Assembly: GCF_002907375.1 (NCBI RefSeq)
Contig: NZ_MIYK01000001.1
Location: 186,001 to 250,000, forward strand
Reading direction: 5' to 3'
Origin: Fructilactobacillus lindneri DSM 20690 = JCM 11027
Lineage (GTDB): Bacteria > Bacillota > Bacilli > Lactobacillales > Lactobacillaceae
Length of the DNA: 64,000 bases
The notes under the pieces are model-generated. The model saw only the letters and a program-made list of their open reading frames with translations, searched no databases and was not told where the DNA came from. A program made the position numbers and the translations under genes. This document shows positions 53,546-63,228 of this stretch, piece by piece (position 1 is the stretch's first letter; every line of letters starts with the position of its first letter).

Positions 53546-54262
53546 ATGAAGGATTTTTTTACAATTATTGGTGGAATGGGAACAGAAGCAACAGAATCGT
53601 ATATTCATCAGTTGAATAAAAAAACTGATGCTCATCAAGATCAAGACTACTTAAACTATATTCTTGTAAATCATGCGACGGTTCCTGATCGAACTGATTA
53701 TATTATTGATCCCAAGAATCATCCTGATCCTTTGAAACCATTAGCTGAAGATATTAAGCAACAAAGTAAGCTGGGACCAGAATTTTTTGCACTTCCATGT
53801 AATACTGCTCATTATTTTTATAATCAATTACAGTCATTAACATCAATTCCAATTTTGCATATGCCAAATTTAGCAGTTGCGGCGATTAGCAAAAAATTTC
53901 CAAGTGCTAAACGTGTTGGTCTAATTGCTACTAAAGGAACATTAAAAGACAAAGTGTATGAAACACCAATTAAAAAAGCTGGATATGATTTAGTGATGCC
54001 AACAAGTGAAATTGCTGATGAAACCATGCAATTAATTTATGATGATGTTAAAGAACAAAATTGGGTTGATGCTGATTTATACCATCATATTCTTGATCAA
54101 ATGACGAATGATTTGAATTGTGATGTTGTTATTTTAGGTTGTACTGAAATATCAGTTGCAGAAGAACGTGCTGGTAGTGATGGTTATCATGTAATTGATG
54201 CTCAAAGCGAATTAGTTGATGAATCAATTAGATTGGCTGAAAAAATGCAAAAAAGTAAATAA
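53546..54262 (+). CDS. Aspartate/glutamate racemase family protein (likely aspartate racemase)
   Basis: A 238-residue racemase: IIGGMGTEATESYI, NHATVPDRTDYI, the first catalytic Cys in ALPCNTAHYFY and the second in VILGCTEIS. This matches aspartate racemases, distinct from the MurI already present at 22108. It would supply D-Asp for the ligase encoded just upstream (five-base gap). A strong bidirectional terminator closes the unit. Confidence 0.88.
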   Translation: MKDFFTIIGGMGTEATESYIHQLNKKTDAHQDQDYLNYILVNHATVPDRTDYIIDPKNHPDPLKPLAEDIKQQSKLGPEFFALPCNTAHYFYNQLQSLTSIPILHMPNLAVAAISKKFPSAKRVGLIATKGTLKDKVYETPIKKAGYDLVMPTSEIADETMQLIYDDVKEQNWVDADLYHHILDQMTNDLNCDVVILGCTEISVAEERAGSDGYHVIDAQSELVDESIRLAEKMQKSK

Positions 54263-54265
54263 TCA

Positions 54266-54302
54266 AAAAATTCGTTTAGACTTAAAATCTAAACGAATTT
54301 TT
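54266..54302. terminator. Bidirectional terminator between racD and the DUF1516 gene
   Basis: AAAAATTCGTTTAGA and TCTAAACGAATTTTT form a perfect 15-bp stem. The minus-strand gene's last codons lie inside it. Confidence 0.92.
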
Positions 54303-54636
54303 GCTTTAACATGAATAATATAATAATAGCAATGATGATTAAGATAATAGTTATCCAAATGATAGATAGCTTTAATGTTCCTTGTATTTTTCTTTGAAAA
54401 GAAATGTCAATAAACGAAATAGCAAAAATGGATATAATGAAACTAAAAATAATTAAACTGGGTTGTTGATTAAATTTTTGAATAGAGAAAACTACCTCTA
54501 TCATTAAAAGAACAAAATAAAGTGCCCTAGTATACATTAAAGCTTTAACAATTTGTTTGTCTTGTTTACGAGTAACTCCTATCGTTAGAGAAATTATGAG
54601 TAATAGCCATAAAATAATAATTAAATAAATAAACAT
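54289..54636 (-). CDS. DUF1516/YisL-like membrane protein
   Basis: A 115-residue protein with four hydrophobic segments filling most of its length and the pattern ALMYTRALYFVLLMIEVVFS and FQRKIQG resembling YisL (UPF0344). Function unknown. ATG 54636 with TGGAGGC upstream is used rather than a longer in-frame reading to 54690 that has no ribosome site. Confidence 0.68.
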   Translation of the reverse strand: MFIYLIIILWLLLIISLTIGVTRKQDKQIVKALMYTRALYFVLLMIEVVFSIQKFNQQPSLIIFSFIISIFAISFIDISFQRKIQGTLKLSIIWITIILIIIAIIILFMLKQKFV

Positions 54637-54683
54637 GATATGCCTCCAGTAGAATTTTATCATAATTAATAAAGTAAATACTA

Positions 54684-54712
54684 ATGACAAGCAACTTATT
54701 TAATGCTATAAT
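54684..54712 (+). promoter_or_regulatory. Promoter of tRNA-Gly (and probably the argS leader)
   Basis: ATGACA at 54684-54689, a 17-base spacer and TATAAT at 54707-54712 with an extended -10 TGC. The start would be about 54719, five bases before the tRNA. No separate promoter fits between the tRNA and the T-box leader. Confidence 0.82.
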
Positions 54713-54723
54713 TTTCATGTATT

Positions 54724-54794
54724 GCGGGTGTAGTTTAGTGGTAAAATTTAAGCTTCCCAAGCTTACGTCGTGGGTTCGATTCCCGTCACCCGCT
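54724..54794 (+). tRNA. tRNA-Gly (CCC)
   Basis: Acceptor GCGGGTG/CACCCGC with a T discriminator, anticodon stem TAAGC/GCTTA with loop TTCCCAA, T arm TGGGTTCGATTCCCG. It is directly followed by the argS T-box leader. Confidence 0.95.
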
Positions 54795-54799
54795 TTGGG

Positions 54800-54998
54800 A
54801 AGCTGTCTATGATAAAAGAGTAGTAGCATTTTTAAAATCACAGCAAGTCTAGGATGATGGAAGCTAGATATTTGGGGAATGTGAAGGCGTACTTTTTAGG
54901 CAATAATTTGAATAATTAAAGTGGGTAATATGCCTATTAGAGTGGTACCGCGGGTTAACTCGTCTCTTACATTAATTTTTAATGTAGGAGTTTTTTTA
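54800..54998 (+). promoter_or_regulatory. T-box riboswitch (tRNA-Arg sensing) controlling argS
   Basis: The conserved T-box AGAGTGGTACCGCGGGT is at 54939-54955. The 5' part has the AAAAGAGTAGTA region typical of Stem I. GAAGGCGTA near 54884-54891 offers CGT (54888-54890) as a candidate Arg specifier. The terminator CTCTTACATTA/TAATGTAGGAG with T run spans 54964-54998. The leader starts only a few bases after tRNA-Gly. Confidence 0.88.
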
Positions 54999-55016
54999 TT
55001 ATAAGGAGTGAATAAA

Positions 55017-56708
55017 ATGGATTATAAACAATTAGTGGCAGATGCTATTTCGGATGCAATTGACAATCAGGTTTCAACCAGTGATATTTATACTAAAATC
55101 GAAAATCCTAAACTTTCAAAAAATGGTGATTTAGCTTTTCCAGCTTTTGTATTATCAAAAACAATGCATAAAGCTCCACAAGAAATTGCTCAAGAAATCG
55201 TTACTAAAATTGATGGAGTTAGTTTTGACAAAGTTGTAGCTGCTGGTCCTTATGTTAATTTCTTTTTAAATAAACAAGGTGTTAGCGAACAAGTAATTAG
55301 TGACATATTGGTTGAAAAAAATCATTATGGAGATAATCAGGATGGACAAGATCGTGTTGTTACTATTGATATGTCTTCTCCTAATATTGCTAAACCAATG
55401 TCAATGGGTCATCTTCGTTCTACTGTGATTGGAAATTCAATTGCTAAAATTTTAACTAAAAATGGTTATAAACCAATTAAAGATAATCATTTAGGTGATT
55501 GGGGTACGCAGTTTGGAAAATTAATTACAGCTTATTTAAAGTGGGGTAATGAAGAAGATGTAAAAAAAGATCCAATTCATTATCTAGTGCAGTATTATAT
55601 TAGATTTCATAAAGAAGACCAAGAAGACCCTGAATTAGATGTTGAAGCACGTGAATGGTTTAAAAAACTTGAAGATGGAGATCCAGAAGCAGTAAGACTT
55701 TGGGAATGGTTCAGAGATGCTTCTTTAAAGGCTTTTAAACAAACCTATCAAAAACTTAATGTTGATTTTGATACCTACAATGGTGAGTCATTTTATAACG
55801 ATAAATTACAAAATGTGGTTGATACCTTAAAAGAGCAGGGATTATTAGAAAAATCTCAAGGTGCTTCTATTGTAGATTTGAGTGATGAAGATTTAAATCC
55901 AGCTTTGATTTTAAAAACTGATGGTGCTTCATTATACGTTACTCGTGATATTGCAACTGCTATTTATCGTGATAAAACTTATCATCCAGTTATGAACTTA
56001 TACGTGGTTGGTTCAGAACAAACTTATTACTTTAAACAATTAAAAGCAGTTTTGAAGAAAATGGGTCTCGAATCAGCAGATGGATTACACCATGTTCCTT
56101 TTGGCTTAATTACAGTTGATGGTAAAAAACTTTCCACACGACACGGAAATATTGTTCTCTTAAATGAAGTTTTAAATGAATCAGTTAAAATGGCTAAAGA
56201 ACAAATCGCTGAAAAGAATCCTGGATTAAATAATAAAGATCAAGTTGCAGAAGATGTTGGGGTTGGGGCAGTCATTTTTGGAGATTTGAAAAATGCTAGA
56301 GTGGACAGCATTGATTTTAACTTGAAAGATCAATTGAAATTTGAAGGTGAAACTGGTCCTTATGTACAATATGCACATGCTCGAGCTGAAAGTATTTTAA
56401 AAAAAGCTGAAAATCCTAATTTTGAAAAAAGCAATCATTCCTTAACCGATGACGATTCATGGGAAGTAATTAAATTATTACAAGAATTTCCTAAAGTTGT
56501 TAAACATGCAAATCAGAATTTTGAACCATCGGACATTGCTAAATACTCATTAAAATTAGCGAAAGCATTTAATAAATATTATGATCATACTAAGATCTTG
56601 GTCGATGATGATGAATTGAATGCAAGACTATCGTTAGTTAAAAGTGTTTCAATTGTTTTAGAAGAATCTTTGAATTTGCTTGGAGTTAAAGCACCAAATG
56701 AAATGTAA
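55017..56708 (+). CDS. argS: Arginyl-tRNA synthetase
   Basis: A 563-residue class I synthetase. It has the HIGH-like SMGHLRST, KMSKS-equivalent KKLSTRHGN, the GDWGTQFGKLI segment and a C-terminal anticodon-binding domain with YVQYAHARAESI. It charges tRNA-Arg. ATG 55017 with AAGGAG at 55003-55008 is used, and an in-frame GTG at 55008 overlaps that site. Expression is under the upstream T-box. Confidence 0.97.
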   Translation: MDYKQLVADAISDAIDNQVSTSDIYTKIENPKLSKNGDLAFPAFVLSKTMHKAPQEIAQEIVTKIDGVSFDKVVAAGPYVNFFLNKQGVSEQVISDILVEKNHYGDNQDGQDRVVTIDMSSPNIAKPMSMGHLRSTVIGNSIAKILTKNGYKPIKDNHLGDWGTQFGKLITAYLKWGNEEDVKKDPIHYLVQYYIRFHKEDQEDPELDVEAREWFKKLEDGDPEAVRLWEWFRDASLKAFKQTYQKLNVDFDTYNGESFYNDKLQNVVDTLKEQGLLEKSQGASIVDLSDEDLNPALILKTDGASLYVTRDIATAIYRDKTYHPVMNLYVVGSEQTYYFKQLKAVLKKMGLESADGLHHVPFGLITVDGKKLSTRHGNIVLLNEVLNESVKMAKEQIAEKNPGLNNKDQVAEDVGVGAVIFGDLKNARVDSIDFNLKDQLKFEGETGPYVQYAHARAESILKKAENPNFEKSNHSLTDDDSWEVIKLLQEFPKVVKHANQNFEPSDIAKYSLKLAKAFNKYYDHTKILVDDDELNARLSLVKSVSIVLEESLNLLGVKAPNEM

Positions 56709-56719
56709 CATTATTTTAA

Positions 56720-56751
56720 AGGAGGGTCACTTTTGTCAGTGACGCTCTTTT
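56720..56751 (+). terminator. Probable terminator after argS
   Basis: GAGGGTCACT pairs with AGTGACGCTC (one mismatch) followed by T residues. Confidence 0.6.
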
Positions 56752-56820
56752 ACTGTCTTTACAGCTTTTTAAAGTCTTTGTGATACAATGATGATTAAGC
56801 TTATTTAGGAGAATTTTTTT

Positions 56821-58929
56821 ATGGCAAAATACAAAGACAACTCATTTTTTAAAACTTTTTTTAAAAGAATTTGGTATTTTATTTACAAATATTGGAAAAA
56901 ATTTCAAATCACAAAATGGATTGTAGTAATAGTTTTGTTTTTTTCTTTAATATTCACAATCTATTTGACAATTATTGCTAAAACATCTCATGTTCATAAT
57001 TTACAATCTAATTTATCACGCTCAACTTTAATTTATGACAAAAATGGTACTAAAGCTGGGGGTCTTTATTCACAAAAAGGCACCTATGTTTCAAGTCAAA
57101 AAATTTCTCCTAATATTCCTAATGCAATTTTATCAACTGAAGATCGTAATTTTTATCACGAACACGGTTTTTCAGTAAAAGGATATGGGAGAGCTATTCT
57201 ACTGGCAATTGGCAATAAAATAATGGGTAGAAATCAAATTAGTGGTGGTGGAAGTACAATTTCACAGCAATTAGCTAAAAACACTTTTCTTTCCCAGCAA
57301 CAAACGTTGTCGCGTAAGTTTAAAGAATTGTTTATTTCGATTGAAATTGAAAATTTGTATTCTAAGAAACAAATCATCACAATGTACATGAATAATGCGT
57401 ACTTTGGAAATGGGGTTTATGGCGTTCAAGATGCATCTAGAAAGTATTTTGGAATGGACGCTAAAAATTTGCCAGTCCAAGATGCAGCTGTTTTAGCCGG
57501 AATGTTGCAGAATCCTAGTAATAATCCAATTGATCACCCAGAAGCAGCTAAACAACGACGAAATGTTGTTTTAGAGTTAATGGCTGAAAATGGTAAGATT
57601 TCTAAGAGTGAACTTAAAAATTATCAGAAATTGCCATTGGGGACTAAAGATACCTTTAAAGTAAAAGATGGTTATAAATATCCGTATTATTTTGATGCAG
57701 TTATTAATGAAGCAATTAGTAAGTATGGTCTAACTGAAAAGCAGATTATGAACGACGGTTATAAAATATATACAAACCTTGATCAGCAACAACAAAGTAG
57801 TTTTCAAAAAGATTTTAAAAATCCAGAATTATTTCCTCAAAATGCAGCTGATGGTACTAAAGTTCAAGCAGCTTCTGTTGCTGTTAATCCTAAAAATGGT
57901 GGTGTTCAAGCTGTTGTAGGAGGACGTAATAAAGATATTTTCCGTGGATTTAATCGAGCGACAGATATCAAACGGCAACCAGGTTCAACTATGAAACCGT
58001 TGGCGGTTTATACGCCGGCATTAGAAAATGGATTTAATTATGATTCAAAATTAGTTAATAAAAAATTATCTTATGGTAAAAATAATTACACGCCAAATAA
58101 TTATAATAATCAATATAGTGGTAAAGTTCCGATGTATGAAGCATTAGCACAAAGTATGAATGCTCCAGCTGTCTGGACTCTGAATAAAATTGGAGTTAAT
58201 AAGGGTTACGAATCGGTACAAAAATTTGGTTTACCGGTTACTAAAAAGGACGATAATTTAGCCCTTGCTTTAGGTGGATTATCAAGTGGTGTTTCACCAC
58301 AACAAATGGCAGGAGCTTATACTGCATTTGCTAACCATGGTCAAGTTTCTAAACCTTTTTATATTACTAAGATTGTGGATTCAACTGGTAAGACAGTCGG
58401 TAAACATGAAAGTAGTCCGAGTCAAATTATGTCTGATGATACTGCAAAACAAATGACAAGTATGATGATGGGCGTATTTGATTATGGTACTGGTGCAACT
58501 GCTAAACCAAGTGGATATCAGATTGCTGGAAAAACTGGTAGTACAGAGGCTGATAATAGTAAAGATGCAGATGCTACCAGGGATAAGTGGTTAGTTGGTT
58601 ATACTCCAGATGTAGTAGTAGCTACTTGGGAGGGTTTTGATAATACTAATTCTTCCCATCATCTAGAAAATTTAAGTGGGACTGGTGTTAATACTTTATA
58701 TAAACAACAAATGGAACAAATTATTCCATATACTAAGCAAACCCCATTCAAAACTCAGGATGCAGCTACGTTAGTTAAAGAAAAAGATAAACAAAATAAG
58801 CATAGTAGTAGTAAAGATAAGAATGACTTAGCTGGAAAAGTTCAAGATTTTAGTAAAAATGTTGAAGTTGGAGCTAAAAGTGTAGCTCATAATTTAATCG
58901 ATGGAGCACGCAGTTTGTTAGGTCGTTGA
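56821..58929 (+). CDS. Class A penicillin-binding protein (PBP2A/PBP1A type)
   Basis: A 702-residue bifunctional enzyme. One transmembrane helix (about 35-55) is followed by a glycosyltransferase-51 domain with STEDRNFYHEHGFS and GGGSTISQQLAKN. The transpeptidase domain has Ser389-x-x-Lys (GSTMK), Ser445-x-Asn (SMN) and Lys571-Thr-Gly (KTGST). The tail is Lys/Ser-rich and cytosol-like in composition but extracellular by topology. It builds and cross-links peptidoglycan outside the membrane. An extended -10 (TGATACAAT) lies near 56781-56789. Confidence 0.95.
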   Translation: MAKYKDNSFFKTFFKRIWYFIYKYWKKFQITKWIVVIVLFFSLIFTIYLTIIAKTSHVHNLQSNLSRSTLIYDKNGTKAGGLYSQKGTYVSSQKISPNIPNAILSTEDRNFYHEHGFSVKGYGRAILLAIGNKIMGRNQISGGGSTISQQLAKNTFLSQQQTLSRKFKELFISIEIENLYSKKQIITMYMNNAYFGNGVYGVQDASRKYFGMDAKNLPVQDAAVLAGMLQNPSNNPIDHPEAAKQRRNVVLELMAENGKISKSELKNYQKLPLGTKDTFKVKDGYKYPYYFDAVINEAISKYGLTEKQIMNDGYKIYTNLDQQQQSSFQKDFKNPELFPQNAADGTKVQAASVAVNPKNGGVQAVVGGRNKDIFRGFNRATDIKRQPGSTMKPLAVYTPALENGFNYDSKLVNKKLSYGKNNYTPNNYNNQYSGKVPMYEALAQSMNAPAVWTLNKIGVNKGYESVQKFGLPVTKKDDNLALALGGLSSGVSPQQMAGAYTAFANHGQVSKPFYITKIVDSTGKTVGKHESSPSQIMSDDTAKQMTSMMMGVFDYGTGATAKPSGYQIAGKTGSTEADNSKDADATRDKWLVGYTPDVVVATWEGFDNTNSSHHLENLSGTGVNTLYKQQMEQIIPYTKQTPFKTQDAATLVKEKDKQNKHSSSKDKNDLAGKVQDFSKNVEVGAKSVAHNLIDGARSLLGR

Positions 58930-58982
58930 GGTTAAAATATGTTAAAATGATAATATAATACTTATCAAGAGGAGATATATTT

Positions 58983-59330
58983 ATGTCAGATAACAAAATT
59001 ATGGAACAAGCTAAAAAAATGCAAGATGCAGTTGCTCAATCAGAAGAATTCACTAATTTAAAAAATGCTTTTGATGCTTTAAAAGCTGAAAAAGATTCAT
59101 ACAAGATTTTTACTGAATTCCAAGCAAGTCAAAATGAATTAAGACAAAAACAAATGTCTGGCCAAGAAATCACACCAGATGATATGAAAGCTGCAAGAGA
59201 ACTTGCTGATAAAATGAACAAACTTCCTGCAATTAAAATTTTAATGGAAAGAGAAAAAGCAATGGGTAAATTAATTGATGATGCTAACATGGTTATCACT
59301 GAACCATTGCGTAAACTTTACGAAGGTTAA
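58983..59330 (+). CDS. YlbF/YmcA (Com_YlbF) family regulator, YheA-like
   Basis: A 115-residue all-helical protein: IMEQAKKMQDAVAQSEEFTN, FTEFQASQNELRQKQMSGQE and EREKAMGKLIDD. It matches the Com_YlbF fold. YlbF and YmcA act with RNase Y in B. subtilis, while YheA's role is unknown. GAGGAG precedes the ATG, and a terminator follows. It is upstream of yhaO-yhaN, as in many lactobacilli. Confidence 0.85.
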   Translation: MSDNKIMEQAKKMQDAVAQSEEFTNLKNAFDALKAEKDSYKIFTEFQASQNELRQKQMSGQEITPDDMKAARELADKMNKLPAIKILMEREKAMGKLIDDANMVITEPLRKLYEG

Positions 59331-59344
59331 TTCTTTTAAATTAG

Positions 59345-59375
59345 GAAGCACTTAATTTAGGTGCTTCTTTTTTTA
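59345..59375 (+). terminator. Terminator after the YlbF-family gene
   Basis: GAAGCAC pairs with GTGCTTC around a T-rich loop and is followed by a T run. Confidence 0.75.
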
Positions 59376-59394
59376 TTGTCTAGGAGATGAGAGA

Positions 59395-60627
59395 ATGAAA
59401 TTTATTCATGCGGCTGATTTACATTTGGATACACCTTTTGAAGGAATTAGAGATGATGCTAATTCCCCACAATCTTTATGGAAAAAACTACAACAAGCTC
59501 CTTATGATTCTTTTACTAGAATTGTAAATGATGCAATTGAAGAAAAGGTTGATTTTGTTTTATTAGTTGGGGATTTGTTTGATGGTAAAAATCAAAGTGT
59601 AGCAGCTGTGAGTTTTTTTATTGATCAGTTAAATAGATTGGATCAAGCAGATATTCCGGTTTTATTATCGTTTGGAAATCATGATTTTCAAAAAGATGAT
59701 GAAGTAAAGTTTGCGTTCCCTAAAAATGTTTTTGTTTTTCCAAGCGAAGTGACGACCCATCAATTGATTACAAAGGATGGGGAAAAAGTCAAAATAACTG
59801 GATTTAGTTATGATAAACAAGCAATAACTGAGGATATGGTAGCTGAATTTCCTACCAATAGTGATGCGGACTATCAAATTGGAATGGTTCATGGTGCTAT
59901 AAAATCGGGAAATGATTCTAATTATGCTCCATTTACTATTAATGAAATGATTGATAAAGGATACGACTATTGGGCGTTAGGACACATTCATAAAAGACAA
60001 GAATTAAATCAAAATCCTTTAATAGAGTACCCTGGTGATATTCAAGGACGTCATAAAAATGAAGCTGGCAAAAAAGGGTATTTGATGGTAACTGATGCGG
60101 ATGATAAGCTTCATGCTAATTTTGTTTCGACATCTGAGGTTGATTTTACGAAATTAAAAGTAAAAATTAATGGTTCGATGAACATCACGGATGTCGTTAA
60201 TCAAGTGTTAAAAACACTTGAACAAAATCAATTTACCAACTTGAAGTTATTGGACGTCATTTTGGTTAATGATGATAATAAAACTAGTAATGAGGTAACA
60301 AATGGATTACTAAATGATTTATTAATAGAAAGTATTCAGCAAGAATTAAAAAATGAATATCAAGAGTTAAACGGCTGGGTTTATGAAATTAATCTTGATG
60401 AAAAAGAAGATATTCATTTTTCTGATTTAGACGAATCATTTTGGAATGAAACACAAAGTTCAGTTTTTAACCATGAAATGATTAATAATTTAGCTAAAAA
60501 ACTATTTAAAAATGCTTTTATTCGTGATAATTTTAGTTCTGATGAGGCACTTCAAAATTTATTAGATCAAAGTAAAATACTTTTGAAGACCCAAACTGAA
60601 GGGAATGAAAAAAATAGTGAAAATTAA
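59395..60627 (+). CDS. yhaO: YhaO-like DNA repair exonuclease (SbcD/Mre11-type phosphoesterase)
   Basis: A 410-residue calcineurin-like phosphoesterase with HAADLHLDTPFE, VLLVGDLFDGKN, SFGNHDF, GMVHGA and ALGHIHKRQ, the five metal motifs of SbcD/Mre11 nucleases. It pairs with the YhaN ATPase encoded next, as SbcD pairs with SbcC, in double-strand end processing. GGAGATGAGAG precedes the ATG. It overlaps yhaN by 23 bases. Confidence 0.9.
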   Translation: MKFIHAADLHLDTPFEGIRDDANSPQSLWKKLQQAPYDSFTRIVNDAIEEKVDFVLLVGDLFDGKNQSVAAVSFFIDQLNRLDQADIPVLLSFGNHDFQKDDEVKFAFPKNVFVFPSEVTTHQLITKDGEKVKITGFSYDKQAITEDMVAEFPTNSDADYQIGMVHGAIKSGNDSNYAPFTINEMIDKGYDYWALGHIHKRQELNQNPLIEYPGDIQGRHKNEAGKKGYLMVTDADDKLHANFVSTSEVDFTKLKVKINGSMNITDVVNQVLKTLEQNQFTNLKLLDVILVNDDNKTSNEVTNGLLNDLLIESIQQELKNEYQELNGWVYEINLDEKEDIHFSDLDESFWNETQSSVFNHEMINNLAKKLFKNAFIRDNFSSDEALQNLLDQSKILLKTQTEGNEKNSEN

Positions 60628-63187
60628 AAAAATTGAAATCTTTAATTATGGCAAACTCAGCCATGTTACTTTGGATTTTAATCAATTTCAGGTCATTTAT
60701 GGTAAAAATGAAGCAGGTAAGACTACTATCATTAATTTCATTAAAGATATTTTATTTGGATTTGAGCATCGTAGCACTACGCATCTCTATGGTCCTAAAG
60801 ATAAAAGCGAAATGGGTGGTAAGTTAGTAATTGTTAATCATGGAGTAACTTTTGAAATCCAACGTGTTGATGGTAAAAATGGTGGAGATTTAACTATTTT
60901 TGATTATCAGGGGAATGAACTTTCACAGCAGACTTTAAAAGAAATTTTAGGACCGATTAATCGCAATGTATACGATAAATTATTTTATTTTGGTTCACTT
61001 GATCTTGATGCTATTGCAAAAATGACTAACGACGAGTTAGAGGAACGAATTCGTCGAGTAGGGGTCGTTGGTATTGAACAATGGCTTAAGTTAAAAAAAG
61101 ATTTAGACGAAGAAGCAGGCTCAATTTATCGGCCAACTGGGAAAAAGCAAAGATTATATATGGAATTGAAAAATTATGAGAAACTACAGGATGAATTTAA
61201 AGAAGCAAAAAATAAATATCCTGAATTTGTTGAGTTGACAGAACAACTAAATAAATTAGATAGTGAAATAAAAAAGGATAATCAAGATTATAATCAATTA
61301 GTTCAAACTTATTCAAAAGTCTACGAAGATAGTCAAAATTGGAATAAATACGATCAATTAAGTCAATTAAAAAATAAAAATCTTAAGGTTAAAGATGGAT
61401 TTGAAGATCATGATTTAGCAAAAATTAATGATTTAAATAATAAATCCAAACTAATGGCAGATGATTTAAATAATAATAATTTGAAAATTCAAAATTTAAA
61501 AAAACAACATTTTGTGACGCAACCACATTATCAATTTTATTTGGACAATCAAGCTAAAATTAATGATTTATATGTACATCTTGATCATCAAATTGAAAAG
61601 CAACGTGAGTATGATTCATTACTTCATGATATTAAAAATGAAGAATTAAGATTACACCAGGATAATATCGATGCTGGGGGAACGGATAGTAAACCTTTTG
61701 ATTCTGAGATGTTAAAGCATGTTGATGAATTGATTCATTATAAAAATGATTTAAAAAGCCAAATTACGTTTGCTAAACAAAACAGTCGCAGTAAATCTGA
61801 AGTTTCAATTACTAATAATCAATTACCAATTGGGATTATGGGTCTTGGATTAGTCATAATTATAATTGGGTTTTTATTTCAAGGAGTCATGCTGCCAATT
61901 TTATTAGTAGTAGGATTATTATTGATTCTTGGTGGTTTTTTGTTAACAAGAAAGCCTAAGCAAAATCATACTAATCCAAACAATCAAATTTCAGTTGATG
62001 AATTAAATTCTCAAATTCAGAACATTGAAAACGAATTAATGTCGATTGGTAAAAAATATGAAATTCAAAGTATTTCGCAAAATCAATGGACAAATGTACT
62101 ACAAACTGCAATTAAGCGTCGTAATAATGAATTGGAAGAAATTAATGCTTTAAAAAATGATGCACAAAATAAATTAGTATCACTTAAAAATTATTTGGAT
62201 AATTGGAGTTTTGCATTTAACGAATTAGAATTAACTGATGTTTCTGACGGAATGAAATACAATACTATTAAACAGTTTGTACTGGGTGCCAAAGACCAGG
62301 AACAAAAGAGCACACAATATCATCAGAGATTACAGGAATTAGAAAATGATCGTGATCAACATCAAAAGCAACTTGATGAAATTCAAAATGAAATGCAACA
62401 ATTTTATATCTCACGTGGAGCTAAAGATTTAGCTGAATTTAAATCTTTATTTGCAGAACAAAATAAGTTAAAAAAACAACTAGAACAATTAGCTAGTTTA
62501 CAAAGTGAATTAGATGATTCTGTTATTATGCGATTAAAAAATTATCCTAATAAACAAGTATTAGATGATAAATTACAGATGTTAAAAGATCAACAGGAGC
62601 AATTAAAACTTAAAATGGTTTCTTTAACTCAAAAACAAACTGCAGTTAAAATTAAAATTGATCAGTTAAAAAAAGATGGAACCTTTTTAGATCTAAAACA
62701 AAAATTAGCTACTTCTCAAAGTGAGATTAATGATTTGACGAGTAAATGGTTGGTTTATAAGTTAACAAATGAATGGATTGAACGAGTTTTAAATCAAGCT
62801 AGTCATGGAAGATTCCCTCAAGTTCAACAACAAGCACAAAAATATTTTGATATTTTGACCGATCATCATTATATTGAAATTAAATATGGTAAAAAGATTG
62901 AAGTTGTTTCAAATGATGGAATGAAATTTAAGATAAAAGAGTTATCAAGAGGAACAATGCAACAACTTTATTTGTCATTGATTTTTGCTTTGACAATCTC
63001 GTTTAGTGACGAATTTCCAATGCCAATTATTATTGACGATGGTTTTGTAGAATTCGATCATGTTCGGACAAACAATGCAATTGAATTAATGAAATTAATT
63101 TCAGAAACGACTCAAATATTGTATTTTACAGCCGACGACAGAATTATGAATGAGATTTCAACGGATTTAGTATTAAAATTAGATTAA
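60605..63187 (+). CDS. yhaN: YhaN-like SMC/SbcC-type ATPase with central membrane segments
   Basis: An 860-residue protein. Walker A VIYGKNEAGKTTI is near residue 34, then come two coiled-coil arms. Two membrane segments are in the middle (about 406-447, IMGLGLVIIIIGF and LLVVGLLLILGGF). The C-terminal signature is ELSRGTMQQLYLSL with Walker B IIIDDGFVEFD. It is the partner ATPase of YhaO, with the YhaN hallmark of a membrane-embedded hinge. The start is ATG 60605 or GTG 60617. The second fits the family start (M-K-I-K-K) better, but neither ribosome spacing is ideal. Confidence 0.88.
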   Translation: MKKIVKIKKIEIFNYGKLSHVTLDFNQFQVIYGKNEAGKTTIINFIKDILFGFEHRSTTHLYGPKDKSEMGGKLVIVNHGVTFEIQRVDGKNGGDLTIFDYQGNELSQQTLKEILGPINRNVYDKLFYFGSLDLDAIAKMTNDELEERIRRVGVVGIEQWLKLKKDLDEEAGSIYRPTGKKQRLYMELKNYEKLQDEFKEAKNKYPEFVELTEQLNKLDSEIKKDNQDYNQLVQTYSKVYEDSQNWNKYDQLSQLKNKNLKVKDGFEDHDLAKINDLNNKSKLMADDLNNNNLKIQNLKKQHFVTQPHYQFYLDNQAKINDLYVHLDHQIEKQREYDSLLHDIKNEELRLHQDNIDAGGTDSKPFDSEMLKHVDELIHYKNDLKSQITFAKQNSRSKSEVSITNNQLPIGIMGLGLVIIIIGFLFQGVMLPILLVVGLLLILGGFLLTRKPKQNHTNPNNQISVDELNSQIQNIENELMSIGKKYEIQSISQNQWTNVLQTAIKRRNNELEEINALKNDAQNKLVSLKNYLDNWSFAFNELELTDVSDGMKYNTIKQFVLGAKDQEQKSTQYHQRLQELENDRDQHQKQLDEIQNEMQQFYISRGAKDLAEFKSLFAEQNKLKKQLEQLASLQSELDDSVIMRLKNYPNKQVLDDKLQMLKDQQEQLKLKMVSLTQKQTAVKIKIDQLKKDGTFLDLKQKLATSQSEINDLTSKWLVYKLTNEWIERVLNQASHGRFPQVQQQAQKYFDILTDHHYIEIKYGKKIEVVSNDGMKFKIKELSRGTMQQLYLSLIFALTISFSDEFPMPIIIDDGFVEFDHVRTNNAIELMKLISETTQILYFTADDRIMNEISTDLVLKLD

Positions 63188-63189
63188 TA

Positions 63190-63228
63190 AAAAAATAATC
63201 ACCTAAATTGATTAGGTGATTATTTTTT
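63190..63228. terminator. Bidirectional terminator between yhaN and prsA
   Basis: AAAAAATAATCACCTAA and TTAGGTGATTATTTTTT form a perfect 17-bp stem with an ATTGA loop. Confidence 0.92.
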
